This document shows, piece after piece, positions 12,342 through 24,180 of a stretch of DNA of 64,000 bases. The DNA is from Megamerina dolium. Lineage: Eukaryota > Arthropoda > Insecta > Diptera > Megamerinidae. The stretch spans positions 35,797,040-35,861,039 of the forward strand of contig OY978527.1 of NCBI GenBank assembly GCA_963854835.1, read 5' to 3'. Numbering within the stretch: the stretch's first letter is position 1; each line of letters begins with the position of its first letter. The notes below the pieces were generated by a model. It saw only the letters and a list, made by a program, of their open reading frames with translations, made no database searches and had not been told where the DNA came from. The translations under genes were made by a program, and so were the position numbers.

Positions 12342-14953
12342 ATCATTTTGTTTTGCACGGTCCTTCGTTTGCGCCCTCGCCGGTTGCTACGCCACTTCGT
12401 CCCTCTCACGCTGTATTGCACACATCGTCTACCGATCGTCTACCCTGTCTACCGCGACAGAACCACCTCAGCAACTGTCGCCTGGCGCTCAACCTCTGTT
12501 TTCTGTTCGGCTCCCGTCGCTAACATCTACGCGAGAATCTCTCCACCCTGCCTTTAAGGTCATGCAGTTAAATTGCAACTGTCTTCGGTCGAAGATAGTG
12601 AAGATTGCTGGTTACATGGATCGGCATATTGTCCTCAACGCTACGATCCAGGAGATTAAGCTCTCGGCGAATATTCCCCTCTCTGCATATGCCTGCTACA
12701 ACATCATCAGGAAGGACCGAGACAGAGGCAGGGGGGAGGCTTGGCGTTCATTGCTCACAGCTCGGTTCAGTTCACGTTGATCACGCTGCCATGCTCTATT
12801 GCTCAGGACCCCTTCGTGGAAGCCCAGAGTCTCGCGGTTAACACTGGCAAGTCCCGCCTTGAAATAATCATCTTCTACGTCCCTCCACCTGAGAGTTGTA
12901 GTCCGGGCTATCTTCCCTGCTCGGCGCACATCTTCGACGGCCATGACCGCCTGATCATCGGTGATTTCAACGCCCACCATAACAACTGGTATTCTTCGCT
13001 TGGCAACGACCATCGTGGTTTACACATCGCTGATCAGATCGAGGGTTCAACTTTTAACACCATCAACGAGGACATGCCGACCAGAGTGAGTTCAACTCTC
13101 CCGACATTGCCATTGCCTGAACTCTGACCACATCCCGATTGTGATCCAAATAGCTAGGCCCGAGAAATTTGTAATATCTGAGAAAACCACGTTCATTAAC
13201 TTCAGCAAGGCAAAGTGGCCTCTTTTCGCTGAACTTACCGAGGAACTGTTCGAACGGCAGCCCCCACAGTCATGCACCCGTAAGGGGTAAGCTATATTTC
13301 GCCATATTATCACCAAGGTGGCTGCAAATGCATTCCGGCTTGCAGAATATCTAAAATTCGTCCTAACTTCCCAAGTGAAGTTGCCAAACTCGCGCAACAG
13401 TGTGACGACATCCGAGCTGCCAACCCGGCCGACCCTAGGATTGCTAGCTTAAACGTTGACATCAGACGACTGGTGGATGAGCACTGCCGTGCCAAGTGGC
13501 TAAATCACCTGGACTCCTGCGATAGTGGTTCCAAACAGCTTTGGGCATCCATCAAGGATCTCTCCAATAAGCAGAAGCAACAGCCACGTACGACTATTTC
13601 TTTTTACGCCCCTCTTTGGATAATATCAGGATATGTGCCGCTGGTTTCTGCAGACAGTTCATTGAACATCCCTATTCCAGTGGTAAAAACATACGGGCCA
13701 CCCTCCGGAGGATTCGTGGGCTTGTGCCTGAATCCGAGGACATTGAGTTTACTGTCGGCGAGGTTGCGGACTCCTTGAACAGAGCCAAATCATCGAAAGC
13801 AATCGGTCCTGATGGAATTGCTATGGTCACTCTTAAACACCTGGGGCCAAACAGGCTGGTTTACCTTACTCAAGTGTTGAACCTCTCTATAGCGTTGCTT
13901 AACATATCCGATATATGGAAGGTGGGCCGAGTGGTGCCAATTTTAAAGCCTGGTAAGTCGCTGGAGCAGGGGAAGTCTTACCATCCCATCTCATTGCTTT
14001 CTCCGGTTGCCAAAATTATGGAGTCTCTCTTACTACCGGAGCTCACACAACATCTCAAGCTTTCCACGCGCGATGTGCATTGGCACATCGCGCGTGGTCT
14101 GAACCACTCCCGTCCTTGCGAGCGAAGGGTTCTAGTGGCTCTCGACTTGTCCAAGGCATTTGACACGGTCAGTCTGGCTACCCTTCTTGACGACATCCTG
14201 CTCTCATCTTTGCCTAACTACATTAAGCGATTCATCTAATTGGTCAACCGACGGTCGTTTGTGGGGTTCAGAGGAGAACGTTCCCCGTATAGGAAGGTAA
14301 AACAGCGAGTTCCGCAGTGAAGTGTGCTGTCGCCCATCCTCTTCAATTTCTATCTGTCGAAACTTCCTGTGCCGCCTCCTGGCATACAACTCACCTTTTA
14401 TGCGGATGATTGCACGATCCTGAGGTCGGGACACAACATCTCGGCGATGTACTACGAGATCAACATGTACATGCCTCACGTTGAACAATTCTTCGACTGC
14501 AGAAATCGTATACTCTCGCCCGAGAAGTCTAACGCAACACTCTTTACCACCTGGACCAAGGAGCTCGGTTTTTGACAGTCTCATAACCTTTGCTGCTGTT
14601 GATTACAACATCCAAAGGTTACATAACAGAAATAATGTCCTTAAGGCACTGGCCGGCACTGGCTGTCGAAAAGACAAGGAGAAGCTGCTCATCACCTATA
14701 AGGCACATGAGGATCACCTGCATCAGGAAACGCGAATGCTAAAAGTGCGTAAGCACAACGAGCTGCTTTCGCAACAATTTCTTCTTTCCTGCCACCTTCC
14801 ATCACACCCCAACAACCGGTTAACGCAGCTTGCCCTTCCCCCGCGTAATATCCGTGGTAGCCTAAGCTACGACGAGAACAACAACACCATAGCTGAACAT
14901 GAATTTTGATAATTTTGAAATCGTTGTCTGTTACAATAACAACAACAACAGGG
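12342..14953 (+). mobile_element. APE-type non-LTR retrotransposon (jockey/LOA-like), degenerate
   Basis: Plus-strand homology in several frames. The endonuclease part starts at about 12562 (MQLNCNCLRSKI, then IIGDFNAHHNNWYSS). The reverse transcriptase follows with KAIGPDGIAM, KPGKS and YHPISLLSPVAK, a gap of frameshifts, then LTFYADDCTI at about 14390-14420. An internal stop (GTTCCGCAGTGA) and several frameshifts show the copy is dead. It ends near a CAA-rich tail (ACAACAACAACAG, about 14941-14953). It replaced part of duplicated block X, which resumes at 15312. Most of ORF1 seems missing. Confidence 0.85.
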
Positions 14954-15311
14954 ATGCCCTAATCTTAAGCTAGCAAAACCTTCGGGTGTTATATGGAGCA
15001 GTGACAGGACATTACATCTCCAGTTACCATCTACACAAGATGAGAATTGCTGAGGACACACTCTCTAAATTCTGTTTACAAGAAGATAAAGCAATGGAGC
15101 ACATTCTTGCCAGATGTCCAGCAATTCTTAGAAAAAGAAAAAAACAGACAAACAAAGAAAAAATAAACAGGAAGATTATCCAGGAAATATAATAAAATAC
15201 CTAAACACAGTTTACATGAAAAATACTAAAGGCTATACAATAGACCCTAGAGGTTGCGGTACACGAATGGAATATCCTCAACCCTTACATTCTAAGCCTA
15301 AGCCTACTAGT
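14954..15311 (+). mobile_element. 3' fragment of a second non-LTR retrotransposon
   Basis: Short open stretch (14986-15192) encoding GHYISSYHLHKMRIAED followed by a zinc-finger-like C...H...C segment, the usual C-terminus after the RNase H domain in LOA/I/R1-type elements. A short 3' tail follows. It lies directly behind the 12342-14953 element, so it could be that element's own C-terminus or a separate insertion. Confidence 0.6.
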
Positions 15312-16567
15312 CGAGACATGAATCGATTCAAAATTTGTTACAACATAAATATTTACCTATTACAATGAACAACATGCTATGCTGCTAACCAATATTGGAA
15401 GCTACCGTTATTAGGGGCTACTCTTGTATTGCAAGAATGTTTGAAAATCTCACCACTTTGTATAGCAATTGCATTAGACGGGAACTTAGACGATATGGGA
15501 TAATTTATGACATGATACAAAAATGATGCCACTCTGATACTTTTCTCCTCATGTAGTGTAGTTTACACATATAGATTACCACAACTAGATTACGAGAAAT
15601 CTATCTACCCGTTTACATAGTAATATTTTTTTCTAAATGAATTTTTAGCTGTTAAAATCCTACGCCAAATCAACGCCAACGTTGATTTTACTCCCTTCTT
15701 CACGAAATAATCGATAAAAACAGAGTTGTATAGACGAAAAACTAACAAAGTTATCGGTATTTGCACAAAATCCTAGATTATGGCGGTAGTAATTTTTTAT
15801 AGAAAATCTGATTGTTTAGAAATTAGATTTGAGTGATAATCTCAAAAATGAAGATAATCTCGTATTTGTAAACATACTATAAGCTTTATTTCATAACTAA
15901 GGTATTCATCTATTGTTTTTGTCATGTCTCATGCTATAAATATATTGATGGATGGATGATAGATGAAGATTTTCCTGAGCATAACTCTATCGATTACCCA
16001 TATGATCGAACTTCGAATATATGTCATGTATAGGTAAGTATGACATACGTTACGTTATGTATGTTACAAAATAAACAAATTTTCGTAAATGGAGAAAATT
16101 GATTGACTCTATTAATAATGTTTAAAATATATTAATATATTAATATATTAATATTCAAAAAAAGTATAATATAATCTGATTAAATTTATATCACAGGCCT
16201 GTATTTTTATATTAATTAAATTTTAATTAGGTTTAATCGAGCGCACAGTGTGTTTATATAAAATTATGGAAGGGACTCTGCTATAAATCGATGAACGAAA
16301 CAATGTTTTTTTTTTTCTTATCATAAATTTCTAATTACCGAATTAGCCAATTATATGATATATCGAATTAATTAATCGGCAAAACATCGATAACAATCAT
16401 AATAATCGATAATAATTTTTGTTGAAAATTAATTGAAATTTCAAAATATGTCTCAGTCGATTGTAATTGCAATTTTTGTGTAACCGATCAATTGATTTAG
16501 TTGAATAATTCGACAAAATTACATACCAAACACGAAAACATAGAATAGTAACTAGTACAAATTCTAT
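15312..16567. repeat. Duplicated intergenic block X, copy 2
   Basis: Collinear with 2232-3693 and 25650-26707. In the segment around GCCAAATCAACGCCAA it is closer to copy 3 than to copy 1. Non-coding. Confidence 0.75.
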
Positions 16568-17066
16568 TTAGTCTGCTTTACATGTTGCATCACAGGTTTT
16601 TGATGAGTTTGAAGTATGTGCTTTTTTCTCTGAGGCATTCTTACCATATGGCTTGTCTGCATATACCTCCAGAAAGTAGTTACCTTTTAGATTATGACTA
16701 ACCGCATAACCCATGGCTGTTTCATCGCCTGGGCATTTATTCTCGCGTCAATGTGTCAACGAATTACAACGTTTTGCCATGAAATTCTCTTCATTACCCG
16801 GATATACGGACTCTGCGTAGTATTCAGAGTCGCGAGCATGTGAACAAGTTATTGTCAAACATCCGGGCGGTAAAGAAACTAATCCACCAGGATAAAAATC
16901 AACATCACCCAATGGATCACGTTTACCCAATACACCCGAATTCGTATGTATGACATCGATAAATTTGGCATCGCCACGTAGGAGCCCCGAAAGATTTTCA
17001 CCTTCATTGAAACATGGTTTTGCAGGATCTAAGCCGGTAATGCGAGGTAATATTTTACCAGTTATA

Positions 17067-18371
17067 AAGGGTTATCCATTTCGCGGTTTCAAAAGTATAG
17101 GGCTAGAATTCGACATCTGTCAAATTGAGTTGTTAAAACAATTTCTTTCTTTTTCAGTTCAAAGTCTGACATTTGCGAAAATGGATCGCTTAACTATCGC
17201 ACAACGCATTAAAATTGTAAAAACCTACTACAAAAATGGAGATTCTGCCACAGCCACATATCGTGCTTTAAGAGGAGATTATGGTTTACATAATCGTCAA
17301 ACGACGCAAGCAATTGGCAAAATTTTGAAGAAATATGAAGAGACTGGATCGGTTACAGATATTGTAAAGCCTGTGCATCATCGTTTCGCTCGTACCACCG
17401 AAAATATCGCTGCTGTAAGCGAAAGTGTTGCCGAAGACACGAATGTGTCGATTCCTCGTCGTTCCCAGGAATTAGGACTGACTTACGGCACATTATGGCG
17501 TATTTTGCATTTGGATCTACACCTACATCCATATAAAATCCAGCTCACACAACAACTGAAGCCAGCTGACCATTCACAACGTCGTAGATACGTCGAATGG
17601 GTGCTTGAACAACAGGCGGTGGACGGCGATTTTTCGAACAAAATTTTCTTCAGCGACGAAGCACATTTCTCACTCGGTGGGTATGTTAACAAACAAAATT
17701 GTCGTATTTGGGGTTCTGAGAATCCTCAAGTAATTGAAGAGAGGCCACTACATCAACAAAAAGTCACTGCTTGGTGCGCTCTTTGGTCCGGAGGTGTGAT
17801 AGGACCTTACTTCTTCGAAAACGACGATGGAACGACTGTCACCGTCAATTCGGAGCGTTATGGTCATATGATAACCGACTTTTTTTTGCCTGCTATTGAA
17901 GAATGCGACTTAGAGAATATGTGGTTTCAACAAGACGGTGCCACATGCCACACAACTCGAGCGAATATGGCTTTATTGCAAGAGAAATTTTCTGGCCTCG
18001 TAATTTCTCGTCGTGGCGATATCAAGTGGCCACCAAGATCATGCGATTTGACACCGCTTGACTTTTTTTTGTGGGGCTACGCGAAAGACCGTGTTTATGC
18101 AGATAAACCTTTAACTCTTGAGCACCAAAAATCCAACAGTCGTCACGTTATGGCTGAGATACCGCCCAATATGTATCAAAAAGTGGTCGAAAATTACCTC
18201 AAAAGAATCGATGCTTGCAACAATTCGCGTGGTGGTCATTTAAATGATGTAGTATTTCACACATAATGTCAACGTTCAAACTTTATAATAAAAAAGAAAT
18301 ATCATGATAAAAAATATTTTATATGTGTTTAATTTACATTTTCTTTTGAAACCGCAAAATGGATAACCCTT
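17067..18371 (+). mobile_element. rosa-type mariner (DD41D), full-length copy 1
   Basis: 1305 bp flanked by TA on both sides (17065-17066 and 18372-18373). It has 29-bp terminal inverted repeats beginning AAGGGTTATCCATTT, with one mismatch between ends. It carries one uninterrupted transposase ORF (17181-18266). It is inserted in exon 3 of lipase pseudogene C. The family assignment rests on the acidic-triad spacing and on recall of rosa elements described from tephritids. Confidence 0.93.
17181..18266 (+). CDS. DD41D mariner (rosa-like) transposase, apparently intact
   Basis: 361 residues. I chose the ATG at 17181 (MDRLTIAQRIKIVK...); the open frame extends upstream into lipase DNA, but that part is not transposase. 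The N-terminal helix-turn-helix region (about residues 1-110) is followed by the catalytic core: first Asp in FFSDEAHFSLGG (about residue 156), second in WFQQDGATCHTT, third in SCDLTPLDFFLWGY, with 41 residues between the second and third. It acts as a cut-and-paste transposase binding the 29-bp ends. No stop or frameshift is seen, so this copy could be the autonomous source for the damaged copy at 19149-20427. Activity is not shown by sequence alone. Confidence 0.9.
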   Translation: MDRLTIAQRIKIVKTYYKNGDSATATYRALRGDYGLHNRQTTQAIGKILKKYEETGSVTDIVKPVHHRFARTTENIAAVSESVAEDTNVSIPRRSQELGLTYGTLWRILHLDLHLHPYKIQLTQQLKPADHSQRRRYVEWVLEQQAVDGDFSNKIFFSDEAHFSLGGYVNKQNCRIWGSENPQVIEERPLHQQKVTAWCALWSGGVIGPYFFENDDGTTVTVNSERYGHMITDFFLPAIEECDLENMWFQQDGATCHTTRANMALLQEKFSGLVISRRGDIKWPPRSCDLTPLDFFLWGYAKDRVYADKPLTLEHQKSNSRHVMAEIPPNMYQKVVENYLKRIDACNNSRGGHLNDVVFHT

Positions 18372-18388
18372 TATAATTTAAAAAATCT

Positions 18389-20841
18389 CCTTACAGTCGG
18401 CTGGGGCCGACCAAATTATACCCTGCATATGTAGAGGTATATATAAAAAGTTTGCTCGTATATCCATCCTTTCCTTCCACTACTTTGTATAGGACCTATA
18501 TTAAGAAGCAGGCGTACCTCACCAATTTTGGAGGATCAATTTCTGCCTATAATACTAAACTACATAGGTTGCAATGGGTTGACCTAGGCGTATTAATTAG
18601 TAAGTTATGGGTGTTTTAATGTTTAAGATAAATCCGAGACTTTGTACGGAAGCTATATAAAAAGTGGACGTGAGAGTTTAAGTGTCAATTATGGTTATTC
18701 TAGACAGAAGATTGCCTAAGTTACAGCTGTTTCAATTTAAAATTTGTATGGGGGCTACGATAAACAGTGGGCGTGGTGCTCCCATTTTCTGTGAGCCTAG
18801 TTGCTCGTACAATACTAATCCACACCTTAAATCTCGTTATTCTACGCTGAATAGTTTGCAAGTTATAACCGGTAACATTTTTTTAATTTCCGCAACTTTG
18901 TATAGGACACCCAAAAAGGAGTGGGCGTGGCACACTGATTTTCTGCCACGCCCACTGACACTGATTAACATGGTAGTCGGAAATAATATCTGACTACCAT
19001 GTTAATCTAAGTGTTAATTATGGTTATTCTGGACAGAAGATTGTAGAAGTTACAGCAGTTTCAATTTAAAAGAAGTACAGACACTTTGTATGGGAGCTAC
19101 GCTAAAAAGTAGGCGTGGCTCAACCACTTTTGGCGAGGTTATATAGTAAAGGGTTATCCATTTTGCGGTTTCAAAAGTAAATGTAAATAAAACACAAATA
19201 AAACATTTTTTATCATGATATTTCTTTTTTATTATAAAGTTTGAACGTTGACATTATGTGTGAAATACTACATCATTTAAATGACCACCACGCGAATTGT
19301 TGCAAGCACCGATTCTTTTGAGGTAATTTTCGACCACTTTTTGACACATATTGGGCGGTATCTCAGCCATAACGTGACGACTGTTGGATTTTTGGTGCTC
19401 AAGAGTTAAAGGTTTATCTGCATAAACACGGTCTTTCGCGTAGCCCCACAAAAAAAAGTCAAGCGGTGTCAAATCGCATGATCTTGGTGGCCACTTGATA
19501 TCGCCACGACGAGAAATTACGCGGACGACAGAAAATTTCTCTTGCAATAAAGCCATATTCGCTCGAGTTGTGTGGCATGTGGCACCGTCTTGTTGAAACC
19601 ACATATTCTCTAAGTCGTATTCTTCAATAGCAGGCAAAAAAAAGTCGGTTATCATATGACCATAAGAAGAAGTTTTCGAAGAAGTAAGGTCCAATCACAC
19701 CTCCGGACCAAAGAGCGCACCAAGCAGTGACTTTTTGTGGATGTAGTGGCCTCTCTTCAATTACTTGAGGATTCTCAGAACCCCAAATACGACATTTTTG
19801 TTTGTTAACATACCCACCGAGTGAGAAATGTGCTTCGTCGCTGAAGAAAATTTTGTTCGAAAAATCGCCGTCCACCGCCTGTTGTTCAAGCACCCATTCG
19901 ACGTATCTACGACGTTGTGAATGGTCAGCTGGCTTCAGTTGTTGTGTGAGCTGGATTTTATATGGATGTAGGTGTAGATCCAAATGCAAAATACGCCATA
20001 ATGTGCCGTAAGACAGTCCTAATTCCTGAGAACGACGAGGAATCGACACATTCGGGTCTTCGGCAACACTTTCACTTACAGCAGCGATATTTTCGGTGGT
20101 ACGAGCGAAACAATGATGCACAGGCCTTACAATATCTGTAACCGATCCAGCCTCTTCATATTTCTTCACAATTTTGCCAATTGCTTGCGTAGTTGGACGA
20201 TTATGTAAACCATAATCTCCTCTTAAAGCACGATAATCTCCTGTGGCAAAATCACCATTTTTGTAGTAGGTTTTTACAATTTTAATGCGTTGTGCGATAG
20301 TTAAGCGATCCATTTTCGCAAATGTCAGACTTTGAACTGAAAAAGAAAGAAATTGTTTTAACAACTCAGTTTGACAGATGTCGAATTCTAGCCCTATTCT
20401 TTTGAAACCGCGAAATGGATAACCCTTTAGTATAATATAAGTCTATGTGCCAAATATTGTTGTCCCAAGTGGTATATTATGTGAGTTATAGCAAGTTAAA
20501 GATTTTGAAAATTTCGAGGTTAGTCGCTTTGAATGCTTGGTGTGGGCGTGGTTATTGACCGATCATGCCCAATATCAATCCCCTCCGTACCCTTGGATCA
20601 TAGATTACTTATGCCAAATTTCATCGAAATAGCTCAACATTTACTCAAGTTATCGTGCGAACCAGCCAGGTGACAGACAGACTGACGGACGGACGGACGG
20701 ACGGACATCGTTAAATCGAAAATTTAAGCGACGCTGATCAAGAATATATATCTATGTCTATATCTCCGGAGATTCCTTCAAGTGGTCACAAACATCTGAC
20801 CGAAATGAATATACCTTGCATATTGCATTATGCAGGGTATA
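18389..20841 (-). mobile_element. DINE-1/INE-1-like element, full length, interrupted by a rosa mariner
   Basis: Ends match those of 24181-25441. On the minus strand it starts TATACCCTGCATAATGC, carries the GTCC microsatellite (about 20680-20705) and GTGGGCGTGG internal repeats, and ends in the hairpin GTCGGCCCCAGCCGAC followed by TGTAAGG. The rosa mariner 19149-20427 lies inside it. It is inserted in exon 3 of lipase pseudogene C: lipase sequence resumes at ATAACGACC. Confidence 0.75.
19149..20427 (-). mobile_element. rosa-type mariner (DD41D), defective copy 2
   Basis: 1279 bp, TA target duplication (19147-19148 and 20428-20429), and 29-bp terminal inverted repeats with one mismatch. Its length differs from copy 1 by exactly the two indels visible: 35 bp after GAAAAC replaced by TTCTTC (net -29, frameshift near 19670) and 3 bp more in the KFSVVRVIS region. 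The transposase is therefore split into two overlapping frames (20322-19624 and 19694-19254) and is dead. Otherwise it is nearly identical to copy 1, in opposite orientation. Confidence 0.93.
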
Positions 20842-21045
20842 ATAACGACCAGCACCCACAATGTGTGCACCCAGATTATGACCGATCAAATGAATATTAT
20901 CGATGGGTACAATTTCAATTAGCTTGCAGCATCAATGGCCTACAAAAAATCCAGATATTATTTGTGAATAGTACAAGTATAAAATAGTTATTCACATTTA
21001 CCAAAAAATTTGTATCATCTCGGCAATTATAAGCCTCTGCTATAG

Positions 21046-21530
21046 TGTTGTGTACTATTTTGCCACAACACTCACTAATTACCTAACGGCTAGACTCAAG
21101 GATGTAACGCACAAGATTCGCACCTAAGCCTAAGCTATTAAATATCCTTCGAGACTATGACACTGGTTAGCTGAAATAAAACAGGGTTACTTATACGATA
21201 TTGCGCTCTTAGGTCGTCACTTTATTCCTGGTATTACTTTACACTTTTATACTAATATTGGAGGGCCTCGTAAGGATCGCAGTATTTTACTTACAGTATT
21301 TACGAATGGTGTGGAAAGTGCTTTCTCAGCTTCTTCACACCCAACTGAAACTCAGGTGGCTCAATATTCTGGCATTCCACAATTATAAGTAATATTAATA
21401 TGGATTGTGTATATCACAACTTCGAGCAATGTTGGTATGTGTATGGATAAATATGTAGTTCACAATTTCGGGAAATATGTCGCGGGGCAAAATATGCATA
21501 TGTGCATATTTCATAATTTGGCTCGCAACA
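21046..21530. mobile_element. Solo LTR, 485 bp, with 4-bp target duplication ATAG
   Basis: Begins TGTTGTGTAC and ends CGCAACA (TG...CA termini with TGTTG/CAACA inverted ends), flanked by ATAG on both sides (21042-21045 and 21531-21534). Removing it and one ATAG restores the exact sequence of the intact paralog at 27488-27503. No internal retroelement coding region is present. TGTTG...CAACA ends are typical of BEL/Pao LTRs, but the family is inferred. Confidence 0.88.
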
Positions 21531-21618
21531 ATAGTATCAATAACTTCAGTGTCATTAACCATAGTCGTCCAGCCAGCGGCAAATATAACCACTTTCTTCT
21601 TGGCATTAAATTCAGGAC

Positions 21619-21745
21619 TCTTCCTGAAGGCTTATAACTTTGATGATTTTCGGTGATGAATTGCCACCGCCATAACCACCACCACCCAGCCGCCGCCACC
21701 ATTCCAGCCGCCACCACCATAGCAGCCGCCGCCACCCAGCTGACA
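21619..21745 (-). pseudogene. Fragment of a glycine-rich protein gene fused to lipase exon 2
   Basis: Contains GGT/GGC-rich codons reading as Gly/Trp/Tyr-rich peptide on the minus strand and the K-I-I-K-V-like stretch seen at 7546-7736. It joins the lipase exon after AATTCAGGACTCTTCC, exactly as in pseudogene B. Short, frameshifted, not a gene. Confidence 0.6.
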
Positions 21746-22435
21746 AACAAATTTACTTAATTGTGTTGGGCCACTGGTCCATGGTGGTGCTTAATCCATT
21801 CTTGATTATATGCTATGATGGTGAAATGGTTCGATTTATTTGTTTTTCAGTGGGGCTTATGGCACTTCAGTCTATCAAATTTGTTTAAAATTTGTTGATG
21901 TCTAGTACCACATCTGTGCTCTGACAGTTTTCATGCCGCTCTAGCTGCAACAGTTGCAAAATTTCATCGACTTTTCCAGTAACTGGCATTTCTGGCATCG
22001 AAGTTGGACGATACAATCCGTTAAAGTGTTCTCACCGAAATCCGTACAAATGTTCCTGTTAGTTCTTGCCTCGTTTTGTAGTAAAAAAAAAGCATCATAT
22101 AGAGTATATCTCCAGAAATTGCACTCATTTTCAAACCAATATACATTTTTTACACGAATGACGAATTACAAAACTGTCTTCACAAGAAATATAGCCTAAA
22201 GCACGTTTTACTTAACTTAACACGTTTAAGAAAGCATCGTTCTAATCAGCTCGAAGAAATCTTTTCCATCATGTTTTTCGCTTGTCCAACTTAACACGTT
22301 GTGCATAATGACACAACATATGTACATATATTATATTTTAAAAATCAGAAGAAGCGTAAATTAAACATTCTTGTTTTTTCAGAGAACCATTTATTTCACT
22401 AATAAAATTAAATCGTTTAGTAATAAAGTACATCA
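21746..22435. repeat. Duplicated 3' flank of the type I lipase, copy 3
   Basis: Collinear with 9781-10447. Non-coding; no further feature recognised. Confidence 0.7.
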
Positions 22436-23758
22436 TTAGGAATAATGGGCTATAGATATCTTGCTTTGGCAACTACCGCAATCTTTAATGTTGGGTATTG
22501 TTGCAGCACTGGCATTTTTACCATATGGAAATTGCGTATTCACATCCAAGAAATAGTCTCCTTTAGTCGAGTGTGGGACTGCATAACCCATGAACACATC
22601 AGCGCCTGTGCATCGATTCTGATGTAAACTTGTCAGGGAATTACAACGTCGGGCTGGAAAATTATACTCATTATTTCGATACACGGTTTCTCCGTAAAGC
22701 TTCCAAGAAAGTTCATGGGCACAGCTAATATCCATACATCCCGGTGGTAAAGGACCCATACCGCCAGGATAAAAATCAGCATCACCCAATGGCTCCCGTA
22801 TACCTAATACACCTGGATTAGTATGGATAACGTCGATGAATGCAGCATCACCTCGTGATAAACCCATGGGAGTTTCACCTTCATTAAAACATGGTCTTGC
22901 TGGATCTAAACCTGTTATGTGCGGCAAAGTTTTACCAGTCATATAATTAAAGTGACGACCAGTTGCGCCCACAATATGTGCACCAAGGCTATGTCCCATT
23001 AAATGGATTTTTTGAATAGGTACAATATCGACTAATTGCATTAGTCCCCTGGCGACAAATTCACCGATTGCTTCCGTATTCAAAGCAGACCATGTGTACA
23101 ATGTATCGATGAAATTGGAAGTATCAAGAGCCTAGCGGCAAATATGATATGATATAAGATAAACACTTGATTTTTGACAATTCATTTACGATCTATATTC
23201 ATACCACAAAATTGACATCGCCACGACAATTGTACGCCTTTGCCATATGATCAATTATATTGCTTTCATTCACATTGGACATCCAACCGGTGACAAATAT
23301 AACCACTTTCTTTTCGGGATCGAATTGAGGAGATTTCCACATTTGGTCGGATATCAATATTGGATATATGGATATATTGCATTTGGTCCTTAATTGAAAT
23401 TCTATTTTATTTATATCGGGTGTGATCCTAGGCGATATTGTATTTGATGACAATGCAGAAGAGCCTAAATAAAATATTCGATATTTTTTTATAAACTTTT
23501 TCAACAAATTTTTACTAATATTATCAACTTACAAATTGTATCTAGCACATTCGATAAGACTTCAAATGGATAACCAACCAAAGCCTGTTTCGATGCATTA
23601 AGTATACTTTCTGGTGATGGCAACATATTATTCAGATATTGAACTACACCTTCGGTCAATTCTTTGCCTGCAGTGAGCGCATCACTAAAACTGATACTAT
23701 CAGCAGTTGTTAAACTAACAATATTTATTATAAGAAAAAGAAAATGAATTCGTTGCAT
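22436..23758 (-). CDS. Type I secreted lipase, copy 3 (pancreatic-lipase / phospholipase A1 family)
   Basis: Exons 23758-23533, 23464-23205 and 23131-22436 (introns 68 and 73 nt, GT-AG, phases 1 and 0), giving 393 residues. The ATG at 23758 opens the signal peptide MQRIHFLFLIINIVSL. Triad: Ser about 210 in MGHSLGAH, Asp about 238 in GLDPARPCF, His about 301 in SCAHELS. Relative to copy 2 the pro-segment is longer (LTEGVVQYLNNMLPSPE) and several surface residues differ, including one Lys-to-Arg change beside the catalytic Asp. All splice sites are intact and no stop is seen. Likely an extracellular lipase; tissue and substrate unknown. Confidence 0.92.
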
Positions 23759-23861
23759 TTTCTTAATTTTTCCTAAGCAGTTCGCCAATGGACTCGAATG
23801 CGTTCATAGCCATATTCACGTCGTGTAATAAACTAAATCTCTAGAATATCTCCACCCATCA

Positions 23862-23868
23862 TTTTATA
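23862..23868 (-). promoter_or_regulatory. TATA box of type I lipase copy 3
   Basis: TATAAAA on the minus strand about 104 nt upstream of the ATG, conserved in all three type I flanks. Confidence 0.65.
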
Positions 23869-24180
23869 CTGCTACTTGGGCATGTAAATGCATAGTTTGT
23901 TAATTTTACTCGTATATTTAATTTTATAATAGCTTTTGACTTACTAATGAAGAAATAATTATTTTTCATCCATAACATCTAAGCTAAAACATTCAGCGGT
24001 AACCTTCAAAACAATAAAGAATTATTCTTACACGCATATACTCCCATATCCGCTAAATATGATAATATTTTATTGACGTACATCTTAAATTCAACTATGA
24101 GATATTTTAATGGATTTGTTGCCTAAAGTCCAATTTTACTTACAATACGTACCCACTAATTGAAAAAAAAAAAAAAAAGA
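23869..24180. repeat. Duplicated 5' flank of the type I lipase, copy 3
   Basis: Collinear with 331-600 and 11943-12240. It ends in a poly-A run at 24163-24178 that borders the DINE-1-like element. Confidence 0.75.

Larger units (their letters stand above)
16568..21618 (-). pseudogene. Type II lipase pseudogene C, broken up by four insertions
   Basis: Pieces homologous to the intact gene at 26708-28009: exon 3 C-terminal part 16568-17066; exon 3 upstream part, intron 2 and the start of exon 2 at 20842-21045; the rest of the surviving exon 2 at 21531-21618. Lesions: a TGA stop at 16748-16750 replacing the Leu codon of HLREN; a rosa mariner (17067-18371) and a DINE-1-like element (18389-20841) inside exon 3; a deletion near 20926 removing about 80 bp of exon 3; and an LTR (21046-21530) in exon 2. 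Exon 1 is replaced by a glycine-rich gene fragment. It is certainly non-functional, yet the individual pieces are little diverged. Confidence 0.92.

Noticed and set aside
12696..13013. 105-codon minus-strand frame
   Set aside because: Antisense to the endonuclease region of the non-LTR retrotransposon at 12342-14953.
16950..17180. Upstream extension of the rosa transposase frame to 438 codons
   Set aside because: The extension is antisense lipase DNA and the 5' end of the element; homology to the second copy starts at the Met at 17181.
20690..20705. GGAC repeats taken as a CRISPR-like or regulatory array
   Set aside because: They are the internal microsatellite of the DINE-1-like element and recur in every copy.
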